Below the pieces are notes generated by a model. That model saw only the letters and a list, made by a program, of their open reading frames with translations, was not told the origin of the DNA and searched no databases. From the NCBI GenBank assembly GCA_029641185.1, contig JAPWGK010000006.1, positions 496,001-560,000 on the forward strand: a stretch of 64,000 nt of DNA, in the 5' to 3' direction. The translations under genes and the position numbers were made by a program. Shown one piece after another: positions 11,528 to 22,961 of the stretch (position 1 is the first letter of the stretch; each line of letters opens with the position of its first letter). The stretch comes from Pseudofabraea citricarpa. Taxonomy: Eukaryota; Ascomycota; Leotiomycetes; Helotiales; Dermateaceae.

Positions 11528-14015
11528 CGAGCACGAGTAACGATCTCACGAAGTTTCTCTTTCTTTTCGACTGGGGGATACACTCCACACAGCCGTCAAC
11601 CCAACGTCTGATATTTTGAGCATCATTACCGAGATACGAAGTTATATATACCAGCGAAGCGATCTGTTTCAGTCGAAGCTTTTTACGATCTATTGCATAA
11701 CCTAGAAAGGTGGAAACAGGAGTTCTTGCGTTGTTTTGTTGTTATTTGCGTGTCATTTTTACTACATTTCTTTTCTCTACGCCACGCGATGCCGACAAAA
11801 AAAACATATCTTTATACATAATAGCGTACCTTGTCTGCGACGAGTATGTGCCGGCTAGCTGGTCTTTTTTATGTCTCTTATTTTGCTTGACTAGCATAGG
11901 AAAGGGCAAGCGAGCATCAGAAGGGATTGATGGAGCGGGTTGGTGGGTGGTTTGGACGAGCAGAAAAGGGATAGATAGCCTCGTAGGAGAGTTGTCCGTC
12001 ACATCTGCACTTAGAAAGGCGTGGGATTCTTTTTACTGCCGCCAAAGCAAAAATGATACTTGTTCTCTTCACTCTTACTACATTACTCTGTTCGTTTCTT
12101 GATCATGATATCGCTTATCTGTGAGATGCGTTTACTGTATGATTGCTATGCCGGCTTGTACATGCATCTGTACTAAACCAGCCACCCAGCTCGGCGGAGC
12201 TGACATGAAAACTCCGGACGAAAAGAAAAGAAAAAGCAGCGATCTCATTATTCAGATCGCATTGACTGCCCAGAGGCGCCGAGTCTTTCCTGTGTCTGTG
12301 GTGGTGGCGCTGTTATCTCTCGTCAGTCACTCGAGATGTCACTACCGCGCTTTCGAAACCGACTATGGCCTGCACGCCATCATCATCTTGTCTCCCTTTT
12401 TTCCTTCTCCGCAAAACCCTAATTGTCACAAGGGGCATGATCGTCTTACCCCTCCTCTTCCTTGCATCATCACAAAGGTACTTGTGCTTGTAGCTGTACG
12501 TATATGTATGTGCCGTGCATAAGGTGCATAAGGTGCTTCGGTGGCCGGGAGGCTTGGAGGATATGGTGCGGTTTGGTTCAGTTCAGCTCAGTTCGTCTCT
12601 TCTTGCCTCTTGATCTTTTGGCCTAGAGTTTCGGATTCGGGGTTTGGATTTTGGAATGATAAACTTCCGAGACGTCGGCGGAGGTGAGAGAGGTGAGGGC
12701 GTGGGCGTGGGCATCTGTGTACTGTACAGTACGGTACGTGGGTGCTTAAACTTTTTGGGAACGGGTAAGAGGCTCAGGTGTACTGTACTGTCCGGTAGTT
12801 GGACATGGACATGGCTATATGCCGCGTGTGCTATGGCATCACACAGTAGGAGACTGTGCGGAGGCATGCCAGGGCAATCTTGAGTGCTGACTTTCAAATA
12901 CCCAAGTTGAACCGCCAATGTGGATGTCGGTTTGGAGTATTTTGATTTGGTTAAAAGTAGACTTGACTCCCTTGGAGACATGCCTGGGGGATTTATCTAA
13001 TAATATTTATTTGTTTTACAGACGAGCTCGCGAGATCTCTTGGGAATTTTCGATCGGGTTTGAAGTTTGTCCCTTGGTTATTTTCTCCTTTGGGTGCTTG
13101 TTTCTCTGCTCTTGGGAATGCCCCATGCGTTTCGGGGGGTTAAATATATCTCTGGACGCGTGTTATTATATGGGGAACGAAGAGAATTCATTTAAAAAAT
13201 AATCTGGTTTTCGGCTTGCCTGAAAGATGATCTCTTTGTGGCATTGGTTCGTCCCTTGTCTGTCTTGTACTGTATTGAGTTATGGGTAGGAAGTCTTGTC
13301 TTCTTTCTCCTCTCTTGTCTTGACTTGGCTGGTTACCGTTGGTGGAGGAGAGTGATTCTCGGTTAGCTTTTTCTACCAAGCGAAGATGCGAACCCCGAAC
13401 TGAAATACTACCACGTATTAAGCTGATAATGCCATGTAGAAGTCGAAGGTATTTTGAGGTTGGATCATATATTGAAATTAGTTAGAAAGTAAAGACTAGC
13501 ATATCGCTCAATTCTGGAGCTGAGGGGATGAAGGAAATTTTGTATTTGCAGATGTAAGGAAGATTAATGAAAACTAGGTAATAAAGAGCAGGCAATCCTT
13601 ATTTCTCATGCCATGGGATGCACTTTTATCTGAAAACTTACTGTCCTATCTTTTACATGTTTCTTTTTCTGCTTCTTTCTCTCTCTTGCCACTTTCTTTC
13701 TGCTCGAATCTTCTCTTCTCTTCTTTTGTTTCTCGCCCATGCAAGGCTACGCTTCGGAAAAAATGATTGCCAAACGTATGCTTCTCATTGGCAGAAGAGT
13801 TGGTTTTCTCGGCCCTAGCACGAGGCCGATCGGGCTGTCCTGGATTCCCGAGCATCGAAACCTTGCAATTAGGTCGCATTTCTGCTTATCCATCTCTTGA
13901 TAAGACAAGTAACACCACAACTTCACCTGCCTGGCTAGCCTCACCTCTCGCCCGGTCTCTCGTCCGAGAAGGCTGGGTAAACAAATACTACGCATTCTCA
14001 TCTCACCACCCCTCA
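11528..14015. other. Intergenic region, noxR to hemerythrin gene
   Basis: About 2.5 kb with no convincing gene. The open frames (for example 11710-12102 and 12583-12981) look random. The first part should be the noxR 3' UTR. A telomere-like AACCCTAA octamer lies near 12415. The last 400 bases are rich in CTTTCT and form the leader of the next gene. Confidence 0.45.
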
Positions 14016-14944
14016 ATGCCCTCTTTTCTCCCCCGTCATCTACTGAAAGCTCGCCCATCTCGCTTTGTTGTTGCGACAAACCACTTTTTTGCGACCCCTC
14101 TCCCTCAATCCCGCCACTTTTTCAACGCCCACTCAAATACAAAACGCAGATTCTCGACAGCGATGGCGGATCTCAACGAAGCCGAGGCGGCAAAGAAACT
14201 GGAGGAACCTGCAAGCAAGCAGTGCGAGATGCTGGAAGGAAACAAGGCGCGAGAGGAAGCCGTTCAGGAGTTAGAGGAAGAAAAAGAGAAGGAACTGCCA
14301 AAGCTGAGCGCTGCAGAGTTCCGGGCCTACAATTCCATGGCAGAGAATATGGACTATTATGTGGGTTTTTTCTCTCTAGGGGCACAGAGGGAATTGGAAG
14401 GCTGACACGGTATAATGCAGCACAATCACTTCCGGCAAACGTGGACCATGCTATACAATTCTTGCATCAACAACAAGCGGCCGCAGGGAATATCGCTCAA
14501 GCAGTTCATCACAATGGGTCTTCAATTCTGCTCGCAGCTTAATGCTCACCGTAAGTAGCTACCTCTCCGATCTTGAAATACTTGCTCCTCTACCATAAAA
14601 CTGGCGCATAAAAGACATACGCTCACACCTCTATAGACAGTATCGAGGAAGCGCACGTCTTTCCTATGCTAGCCAGAAAGATGCCCGAATTTAAGCAGGG
14701 CAAGAACGCTGCTGAGCTGCTGCGCCAACACAAGCAAATCCATGATGGAATGGATACTTTCGTTGAGTATCTACAGAAATGCCGGAGCGGCGAGATCGAG
14801 CTGGAACTGAGAGTCGTGAAGGAGAAAATGGACTTGTGGGGAGACATCCTCTGGAAGCATCTCGATCAGGAGGTAAAGACGTTGGGTGCCGAAAATATGA
14901 GGAAGTACTGGACGATACAGGAGATAAAGAACATGCCTATGTGA
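14016..14944 (+). CDS. Hemerythrin-like HHE domain protein, probable mitochondrial presequence
   Basis: The exons are 14016-14360, 14421-14550 and 14637-14944, giving 260 aa. The C-terminal half is a hemerythrin-like four-helix domain, the fold that binds a di-iron centre. Candidate ligands are visible in order: HNHF, HHSIEEAHVF, RQHKQIHDGMD and WKHLDQE. Possible jobs are oxygen or nitric-oxide sensing, or iron handling; the substrate is not known. Before the in-frame Met at 14163 (MADLNEAEAA) lie 49 residues that are rich in Arg, Phe, Ser and His with almost no acidic residues and end RRFSTA. This is the profile of a mitochondrial targeting peptide. I therefore place the start at 14016, with 14163 as a possible second start giving a 211-aa cytosolic form. 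A Glu/Lys-rich coiled-coil-like segment joins the two parts. The frame stays open further upstream to 13767, but that part looks non-protein. Confidence 0.85.
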
Positions 14945-16282
14945 TCATCTCATAGATGCGAGAATAAAGAAATAATCTGCACTTTATGACAGGCCTATGC
15001 CGATAAAACAGCACCAAGAGACCTAATGTTTTTTGAACTGAGCCACGCTATGTGTGATTACCAGATGGAAATATTGAGACACGTATAAGATCCAAAGATG
15101 GGAGCCAAGTCTCACTGAAAAGTTAAGCGACGGAGACCCAAGCTTTCCCTCAGAAAGAATTAACCCTGGAGACATTACATATTATCTGTTCGCTATAACT
15201 CAGGTGGGCGGCGAATCTATTAATTTTGGCTGTATAATTCCATCCTGGTGTGTGGGTTTTCTTGATGGGCTCTTGGCATGTCAGCAGGGCATAGCCAATT
15301 AAACACTTTCAGATACATCTTAGACTACAACAGCCAAACAATTAAACATCAACCACGTTAATATGATATCAATGTATAAAGCTCAGAATATGATGATGTG
15401 AGTAAAGATGTGCTCATTTGATATAGCCACCGATAAACACAGCCTGGAGCAAAAGAAGATGACCTTGTGTGCAATTTTTTCTATGTCAAGCCACAGACTG
15501 TTAACCAGAAACTTCCACATATTCCCGTGAGTCCTCTAGATACTCGTTATAGTCCACATACGTATCACCATCTCATTTCATGTACTCTCAATGCGTACTT
15601 CTTTGAAGAGTAGGGACTGTGTTATTTGATATCAACAACGATCCCAAGAGACGAGAGACGTAAAAGTCTCAATTCAAGATAACGAAGAGATGAAATTTAT
15701 ATGGAGTGATGCGGCAAGAATTGATTACAAGGGGGGCCTTCTTTCTTCGGTCTCAATCTGGTATCAAAGTGCTCTATGCCGGCGAGGTCGGGGTTTTACA
15801 TCGAAGGGACTGGACTGACAACAACAAAACCAAGTATATCTCACTGCTTCACTTCAAGGTAGGATTTATCACTATGTTCAAAACTTCCTTGTCTCATGAT
15901 TCAATACAAGAAATCAGTTCTATTTTGAACCTCGAAAACTCATATGAAAAGAGCCTTGCCTTCGCTTTAACTGCAAGAACCTTATTCCAATCTGACAGAT
16001 AGTGGAAATCTAAATCAACGATAGATCAGTCGCTATTCTTGAAGATTATGTCCTACTACTCGAGATTTCTATCTCTAAAACTAGGGTTTACAGAAAATCC
16101 GGTTGAGACTTTTAGGAAAGCTCACCTAGCATAGGCGATCAGAGGTCAGAGGAGCTTGCTCGTGCCGAGAAAGAGCCGAAGCCAACCATCCGTCAACATC
16201 ATCAAGCTCCATCAAACACCCAAACCTCCGCCCCAGCACGAGGACAACCCCAAACCACGCAAACCCCCCAAGACCCCCCAAA
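14945..16282. other. Intergenic region
   Basis: AT-rich DNA with no supported gene. A frame at 15706-16002 is 98 codons long and has no recognisable feature. A telobox-like CTAGGGTTTA lies at 16081-16090, 190 bases before the next start codon. Confidence 0.45.
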
Positions 16283-16981
16283 ATGTCATCGTCAGTACCT
16301 CTACAGATCGCCGAGACGATCCAGACCGCGTCCATCAATCGCGCGCCCTCACCGAGCCACGATCTGAACCCATCCACGGCAGCATCGCAGAAGCAGCCCG
16401 TTAGGGTCTCGTCCCACCAGGGCTCCTCGTCGTCCATCTCGCTCGACAAGTACACGTATGATGACGAGGACGGAATCGATGTAGATTTGGATGTGGATGT
16501 GGATGTGGACGAAGACGAGGACATCCCGTACGATGTGCTGAGGCCCGCGCCGCGACGGGCGAGTTTCCCACCGCTGCCAGACTTGCGCTTCGAGCAGAGC
16601 TATCTACGAAGCATTTCCGAGGCGGACACGAAATGGAAGGTGGCATTCATCACGCTACGAGATCAGGTATATACATTTTCTATCTCTTTCCTTCGTGGAG
16701 GTATTTTGGAGAGAGGGAGGAGGGAGAAATACACGAGGAGAAAAATGGTACGGTACTAATCAAGTGTACAGCTGTTTCTTCCACTAGCACAAGGCATGAT
16801 CTGGTCACTGACGCTTCATGGCTGGAAATACTGGAACCGGTCGGCGGCAATGAGCGGGAGCAGCGTGGGAGCCAAGGTCCGCAGATGGTGGTACCGTACC
16901 AACAACTGGAAGATCCCGGAGTCTTTTAAGAATATTTCGAGGGATTCTAAGCTGGCCGCTAACATGAGTGATGCACGTTGA
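16283..16981 (+). CDS. DUF1770-type fungal protein, 197 aa
   Basis: Two exons (16283-16666 and 16772-16981) give 197 aa. The N-terminus MSSSVPLQIAETIQTASINR followed by PSPSHDLNPSTAA is the hallmark I know from the fungal DUF1770 family, which has no assigned function. A Ser-rich linker comes next, then an acidic run of alternating Val/Asp (about residues 65-80) made by repeats of a GTGGAT-type hexamer. After that comes the conserved block FPPLPDLRFEQSYLRSI. Exon 2 has a hydrophobic stretch (LFLPLAQGMIWSLTLHGW) that could be a membrane-associated helix, then a basic WRYRTNNWK-like tail. The splice join QLFLPLAQ is in frame, with a CTAAT-type branch site. The gene converges on the WHIM-domain gene. 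Confidence 0.8.
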
Positions 16982-17422
16982 ACTCAATGTCTATCCCGCG
17001 TTGAATGATTCCCTGCTGACCGTATAGTTCTTACAGTATTATCAATATGAGACGTCTAATGACTAGCTTTTCAGCATCATAAATGGTTGGGAACTGAATA
17101 TGTTTTGGGGAGTATAGGAAAGGGGACCACATTGGCCTGGCGTCGGGGAGTACTGAAAAGATTGGCTGCAAGAGAAATTCTATACAATAGAGCGTGGCAT
17201 TGAATTACACATTGTACATTGAAGCTTTATTTCTCCAAAATGTCGACACTTTGATTGACTATCTTGGAAGCAATTAATATGCACAGCTATAACTGTGTCT
17301 TATTTAACCCATACCCAGGCTAATGAGCTTTTGATGAACCATACGCTAAAATGCATTCCCAATCCGCCGTATAAGCCAGCTATCATGTCACAAAGTCTAA
17401 TGAAATACATATTCAGATACAC
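16982..17422. other. Convergent 3' intergenic region
   Basis: AT-rich spacer between two convergent genes. I see no gene in it. Confidence 0.5.
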
Positions 17423-19466
17423 CTAACCAACATTGATAGATGCAGGAAAAGTAGCAGGCTTCTCGGGACTAGCGCGTGAAGTGAGAGAAGGTGACCAAGG
17501 CGATGGAAGGGCTTGCTTGACTGGTGACTGAGGAGTAATATCAATTGGCTCCGTAGCGTCATTCATGTTTATTTCTTCTTTGATCGGCGGCTGAGGAGAA
17601 CCACCCATTTCTCTCTTGGGTGACTCTGTACCTGAACCGAGACGAAGCTTGATTGCGGGTTTCTTCTTTTCAGGTGTGGGTGTCTTGACTTGTAGCTTGA
17701 CAATCATGCTTTTCTTTTCACCAGGGGGGAACTCTTCCGCCAGTTCATCATCGTCATCGCTGAGTTCTTCAGGATCATCAACATCGCTTTCCAGTGGAAC
17801 GTTTTCATCCTCTTCTTCATCGTCGCCATAATCCTGTTCACTGGCGTCATCCTCGTCCTCGTCGTCCATTTCATCAACCGAGTTGTATCCTTCGATATGG
17901 CGACCTTTGCTTGCCCAACCCTTACTGGCAGCGGCGGCAGCTCCTCGTCTGGGCCGACTACCACCAAGCTCATGGTTCTCGGGTTCCTCACTATTTCCAC
18001 CATGTACACTCGCAGATGCAGCATTTGTATATGCTCCACCAGGAATACTCTCGCCATACTCTCCACCTTGTCTTGGTTTCACTTGCCGACCACTTAAAGT
18101 TACCGTAGGAGCCCCAAGTCCTTCAGCGGGTGTATGTGTTCCTGTATTCCGGGCAGATCGTCGAGACGTGGTGGCATCTGAATAACTCTCTCCCTCGTCC
18201 TCTTCATCTGAGTAGGTGTATCTCATTCGCTTTCCTCTTGTTCGACCTTCATACATAGAGAATCCTGGTTCTGGGCGCTTGAACTGTTGCTTGCGGGCCT
18301 GTCGATACTCACGGCGCTTTCGCTTCTGATTGATTATTTAGCAAAATAAAGCAAAAGAAGCTAGGACTGGGACATACCTCTTCAGTAGCCTCAAAACGTG
18401 GTACAGCTGCTAGCATTTTGCCACTGAGGGTTCTTGCTTTTTGACCACCATCATCCTTCGTGAGCTTCTCAGCTAACGCTTTAAGCTCATCGATATCTCC
18501 CGCAACACTCCACCATGTTCTCTTGATAGCTGTGTGATTGCTTTCCCTATAAACTCTGAAATGTGTATCATCTAGCCCTTCAATAAGATAGTACCGCCGC
18601 TTATCGCCATCTGATCCCCAAGGCTGCACCGAGAGAGGTTGGTTCAAGTCATCTTCGTGGCGGTTTTGTTTATAAGAAGTAGTAATCATGCCCTTGACAG
18701 CATCTGAAGAAGACAAGGACCAGAGTATTAAGGTTCGCAGAAGAGTTAACTGCAAGAAATGTCAGTATACATGACTTGCGCTCTATAGTGGGTGAAATTC
18801 ATACTCGTTGAGAAGGGGTCATGCTAGTAAACGTTGATCCTCCAGACAGCGGGTTTTTACTCTCCCAGTCTTTCGCCCATTGAGACTTGTGCGTTTGTAT
18901 AGCTTCTTCGAGCGCGCGATTGTAATGCCCGGCCCTGTTGCAAGAAACAAGTTAGCATATGGTGTTGTCAATTGTGAGCCCAAAAAGAATGGCGACCACT
19001 ACATACTTGACATCCTGCTTGCGATTGAGCAACAGCCCCAGTAGCGCGCATAGGAATTGCTCTGCAATCTCTCCAGGCACAGTGTCTACTATACTTCGCT
19101 CAAGCTCTTGGGGACCAAAGTTCGCAAGTGATTTTTGGAAGATGGCTGTAAAGCGCGCGCGAAACATGACGACAAACTGCAAGGCTCGCGTTAGCAAATG
19201 AACAACCCAGTCTGCACGCGATTTCAACGCGTATCTTTGTTGGGCAGGTGTCAAAAGGGACATACTGCGATATCTGGGCTGTCTGCCAACACATACTCGT
19301 GGGGCGGTGATGGCTCTCGTTTTCGTGGGGGCGTACTCTCCTTCTTCGGCTTGACCTTGTTCGGAGTAGCCTTGGAGAAGAATTTAAGGATTCCGTCCTT
19401 TTTCTCTAATTGCAGGTCGCTCTCGTCGTCCGAGGGGACAGATGACAGGTCTGAGGAGTCAGACAT
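17423..19466 (-). CDS. DDT/WHIM-domain chromatin-remodelling accessory protein
   Basis: Five exons on the minus strand (19466-19266, 19176-19007, 18934-18805, 18749-18378 and 18325-17423) give 591 aa. After an acidic N-terminus comes a helical DDT-like segment (about residues 68-125, with FRARFTAIF, LERSIVDTVPGE and EQFLCALLGLLL). A WHIM-like segment follows (WGSDGDKRRYYLIEGLDDTHFRVYRES). The C-terminal half is disordered: basic patches (EKRKRREYRQARKQQFKR), then long Asp/Glu runs and SP/TP sites. DDT plus WHIM is the layout of ISWI partner subunits such as ACF1 and RSF1, which read the spacing between nucleosomes. A nuclear role with an ISWI-type remodeller is therefore a family-based inference. 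No PHD finger or bromodomain is present, so it is shorter than animal RSF1. Every exon join preserves the frame, and the GCTAAC branch in intron 1 is clear. Confidence 0.85.
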
Positions 19467-19675
19467 GTTGGTGTGGTTGTGTGAGGGTTGTCGAGTTGTA
19501 TGTTGTGTGAGGTTAAAGATCAAGTCAGAAGGTTCACGCGCATCAAAGCATGGATTCACTGGATTGGCGACAAGCGCGATTGATTCAAGGGCTAAAGTCG
19601 TCACGCACGTCCAATAGAACAATAGAACAAAACCAAGCGGTACAATAGAGAGTTGGATTTTCTCTTATTCAGGTT

Positions 19676-20002
19676 TCAGGCCGCCGAACATTCTTCATCC
19701 TTTATCCGTCCGTATCCTCGAGTCCACACCTCAGCCTTCTCGTTCATAACACTTTCACTTTTACTTTCACTTTCATCCGCACCCAACCCCGAGGACCCCA
19801 CGTGAATGCAGATGCCGCTGGAGATTGTGTCGGACGACCCGCTTGGTCCAATTACGTGAGCCAATTTCAAAGACTTCGGTTGACGAAAGCATTCTGGCAA
19901 CACGACATGCTGGTATTCAGTTATCGAGTATGATTGTATCTTGAGATGGAGAAAATGTGTTCGTGTTGGATGGTCGCCTTCTCTGGTGATGGACAGTGGC
20001 AT
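19676..20002 (-). CDS. Possible small hypothetical protein, 108 aa
   Basis: A single open frame with no recognised domain. It begins MPLSITREGDHP and has a Ser/Glu-rich acidic patch (ESESKSESV) and a short basic-aromatic end. Its amino-acid make-up is more protein-like than other frames nearby, and it lies about 210 bases from the divergent-side end of the WHIM gene promoter. There is no signal peptide. It may equally be a chance frame or one exon of a larger gene with an upstream exon. Confidence 0.25.
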   Translation of the reverse strand: MPLSITREGDHPTRTHFLHLKIQSYSITEYQHVVLPECFRQPKSLKLAHVIGPSGSSDTISSGICIHVGSSGLGADESESKSESVMNEKAEVWTRGYGRIKDEECSAA

Positions 20003-20430
20003 CTGATGCTTGAGCCATGCCGGATTTTGGGTGGCCGTAACATGCGCCTCAGATTCCGGCGTTCTAGAAATGACTCAGTCTCTGCATACTGTATAGACAG
20101 ACTGAAAGGACGACTTACTGTTGTAGACGGACCCTTCTAGATTATCAGGTTGCGCACCTACTTGCGCCGTAGAATCCCCGCTTCCTCCTTCTGACAATCC
20201 GAACCAAGCATTCGTTAAGCGAAAAGTACCCAAGTGATTGAGCTACTACGACACGGCGGAAGGAGATGCTGGCTGTACGCTTTGTACAGAGGGGTTTTCT
20301 TTATCAAGGACCAAGAAACTCGAAGGCATCTGGCCACTGCCACTCAAAAAGTATCAAGTCGCTGGAAAGTACTGGATAGGCAGGACTGAATTCCTGAAAC
20401 CCATGATGTGATTCTAAAGTATCCAGCTGT

Positions 20431-20476
20431 AATAAGCTGCGCTTGCCATATATAATAAGCTGCGCTTGCCATATAT
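20431..20476. repeat. 23-bp tandem duplication ending in TATATAA
   Basis: Two exact head-to-tail copies of a 23-base unit (20431-20453 and 20454-20476) whose ends create CATATATAA. This looks like a recent slippage or repair duplication in non-coding DNA. Confidence 0.9.
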
Positions 20477-21361
20477 AATGTAGGAAGATAGAAGTTGTGC
20501 AGCAGCAGGAAGAGTAGCTCGAGATAGCCTGCAGACGGAGACTGACAAACAGAATAGTTGGATATGTTTAGCAATCGTCCAGATGTGCACAAACTATCTC
20601 TTCTATTACGAGGTGATCTAACGATGTTTTTGCTGCAGTCTTTTGCGTCTTTGATAGGCTATGCAGTACTATCAAAGTGTGTGATAAGACCAGAGGCGGG
20701 GTAGCACTTGCTTGCTTGAATATAGTATGCAATGAAAGAAGTTCCAGCGCGAAATGGATAGAACTAGGTAATAAGAACTAGGTAATATGACCTAGTAAAT
20801 ACTGGTGAAGACCCAACAGAGACCATACTCTTTCAGCCCTCTGGCGGATAGAAGACAGCATATAACGAGGTTCGTGCCAGCAACGAGTATACCGAACCAA
20901 ATCCAATGGCCTCTGATACTCCACTTGCAGCGTGCCGTCTGATTGATGCAAAACTTCACAGACTACAAACCCAAGTATCTATCAACCCCAAGGAACTATC
21001 CCGGTGATTGTAGAGTTCGAGTTTCAACAATAACAAGCAAATACTAGCAGGGATTCCGGGTTGTCTTTACTAGACAGATTACTGAGATAATGACAGTAAT
21101 CATCTTCTGAACATGTATTGGGTTGACGTCGCCGTGCGCTAAGATAAGATAAGGAGATGCTTAGTAATCCATGCCTCAGCTGATATTCTGACAAGCTCTT
21201 AAGCTCTTTGGAAATGTGTAGAGCATGTAGTCTGACTTTAATGCGAAAATTAATTTCACCTAGAATCTTATGGCCTCTAAAACTCAGACATAGCGATTTG
21301 AAGTTTGAGGAATGGTCGAGGCAGAGTGATAAGCAACCTAATCAGCTCACCCAAGAAACAT

Positions 21362-21380
21362 CACGTGCAGCCCTAGGGCT
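21362..21380. promoter_or_regulatory. E-box and 12-bp palindrome upstream of uL2
   Basis: A CACGTG hexamer is followed after one base by the perfect palindrome AGCCCTAGGGCT, centred about 190 bases before the uL2 start codon. Each arm reads AGCCCTA, close to the ARCCCTAA site bound by Tbf1/telobox factors that control ribosomal protein genes in several fungi. Control by such a factor here is inference. Confidence 0.5.
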
Positions 21381-21561
21381 CGAGCGGAATCGGCTAACTG
21401 GATTGGCCCCATCTCTGATTGGCTCAAATTCTACACAGATTTTCGCGCCAAATTTACTCTCGCCAATTTACTCGTAGAAGTTGTCTTTCCTTTTCGACTC
21501 TCCAGATTCTTCCCAAATCAACACCCAACATTGACCTTGACTGAATGTTCATAAGGTCATA

Positions 21562-22441
21562 ATGGGTCGAGTAATCAGAAATCAGAGAAAGGGTCGCGGC
21601 TCGATCTTCACGGCCCATACCCGACTGAACAAGGCACCAGCACAATTCAGAAACCTCGACTATGCTGAAGCTCACGGTTACCTTCGCGGTGTCGTAAAGG
21701 ACATCATCCACGACCCAGGACGAGGAGCTCCTCTCGCAAAGGTTGTCTTCCGCGATCCATACCGATTCAAGCTCCACACCGAGACTTTCATCGCCAACGA
21801 GGGCATGTACACCGGTCAATTCATCTACGCCGGAAAGCACGCCAACCTCACTGTCGGAAACGTTCTCCCCCTTGGATCCGTCCCTGAAGGAACTGTCGTC
21901 TCCAACGTCGAGGAGAAGACTGGTGACCGTGGTGCTCTTGGACGCACTTCCGGAAACTACGTTACCGTTATCGGCCACAACCCAGATGAGGGCAAGACCA
22001 GAGTCAAGCTCCCATCCGGCGCAAAGAAGGTTATCAAGTCCAGCGCACGAGGCATGATTGGTATTGTTGCAGGTGGTGGAAGAACCGACAAACCCCTCTT
22101 GAGTACGTTTTTACAGCTGCCAGCAAGACCAACTCTAGATGAATGAATGCTAATTGTCCCACAGAGGCATCGCGTGCTAAGCATAAGTTCGCTGTCAAGC
22201 GCAACTCTTGGCCCAAGACTAGAGGTGTTGCCATGAACCCAGTCGACCATCCTCACGGAGTAAGCAGCTACGATATTCGAATATTGAAAGAACGAGCACT
22301 GACGAGACACAGGGTGGTAACCATCAACATATTGGTAAGGCATCAACAATCTCGAGATACGCCGCACAAGGTCAAAAGGCAGGTCTCATCGCCGCTCGCA
22401 GAACTGGTCTCCTTCGTGGTACCCAAAAGGTCAAGGACTAA
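21562..22441 (+). CDS. RPL2: 60S ribosomal protein uL2 (L2/L8)
   Basis: uL2 sits near the peptidyl-transferase centre of the large subunit and is needed for subunit joining. The exons are 21562-22102, 22165-22259 and 22313-22441, giving 254 aa, exactly the yeast length. Visible family blocks are [71 protein letters not shown] (cut here by an intron after HPHG) and the basic tail ending VKD. The conserved His of HPHGGGNHQH is intact. Intron 1 is phase 1. Start context and length leave no doubt. Codon use is more C-rich at third positions than neighbouring regulators, as expected for a highly expressed gene. Confidence 0.97.
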
Positions 22442-22961
22442 ATGGATTTATTGGGTTGTGGGGTTTCATTATTTCGGACATGCTGGCTTTGCATCTATGT
22501 ACCTTTCGGATGGCACAGCGGGGATGAATGAAAAGAATTCAAACACAACGGGCTCTGATGAAGTGACTCGATGCGAAATTTTGCACATGCTCGCAAGGAG
22601 TAAAGGATTGATATCAAGCAGGAAACTTCCACCTGACATGATTCGTTTCAGATTACCTCTCAGATATTTGTGGGGAGCTTCTGCGGAGTTGAGCATAGCA
22701 AATGAATGGCTTTCCAAAAAGAGGCGCTCTTTTGAATTAATAAGATTGTGGTCCCGGCTCTCAAAATGCTTGTTCATGTCCTCATCATGTAATCCTTTCT
22801 GATGCCCCTACTGAATGCGCTTTCGCAAATAAGCGAAAGCGCAAGGAGAATATGTAAACCCCAGCCAGCGCTTACAAGCATAAAAAGCAACCCCCACCAA
22901 CTGACCCCTCCAAACCAACAACATCACTCTCCAACTTTCCATCAACAATCAAACATTCAAG
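22442..22961 (+). promoter_or_regulatory. uL2 3' end and adenosine kinase promoter
   Basis: A tandem intergenic region. The open frame of uL2 in its unspliced reading crosses it by chance. The last 120 bases are a CA/CT-rich leader (CAACAATCAAACATTCAAG before the ATG). Confidence 0.45.

Larger units (their letters stand above)
19467..21561. other. Intergenic region with possible small gene; uL2 promoter at right end
   Basis: About 2.1 kb. The only frame of note is the 108-codon one at 19676-20002, listed separately. A 23-bp tandem duplication lies at 20431-20476. The right end forms the uL2 promoter, with a CACGTG at 21362-21367 and a palindrome at 21369-21380. Confidence 0.45.
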
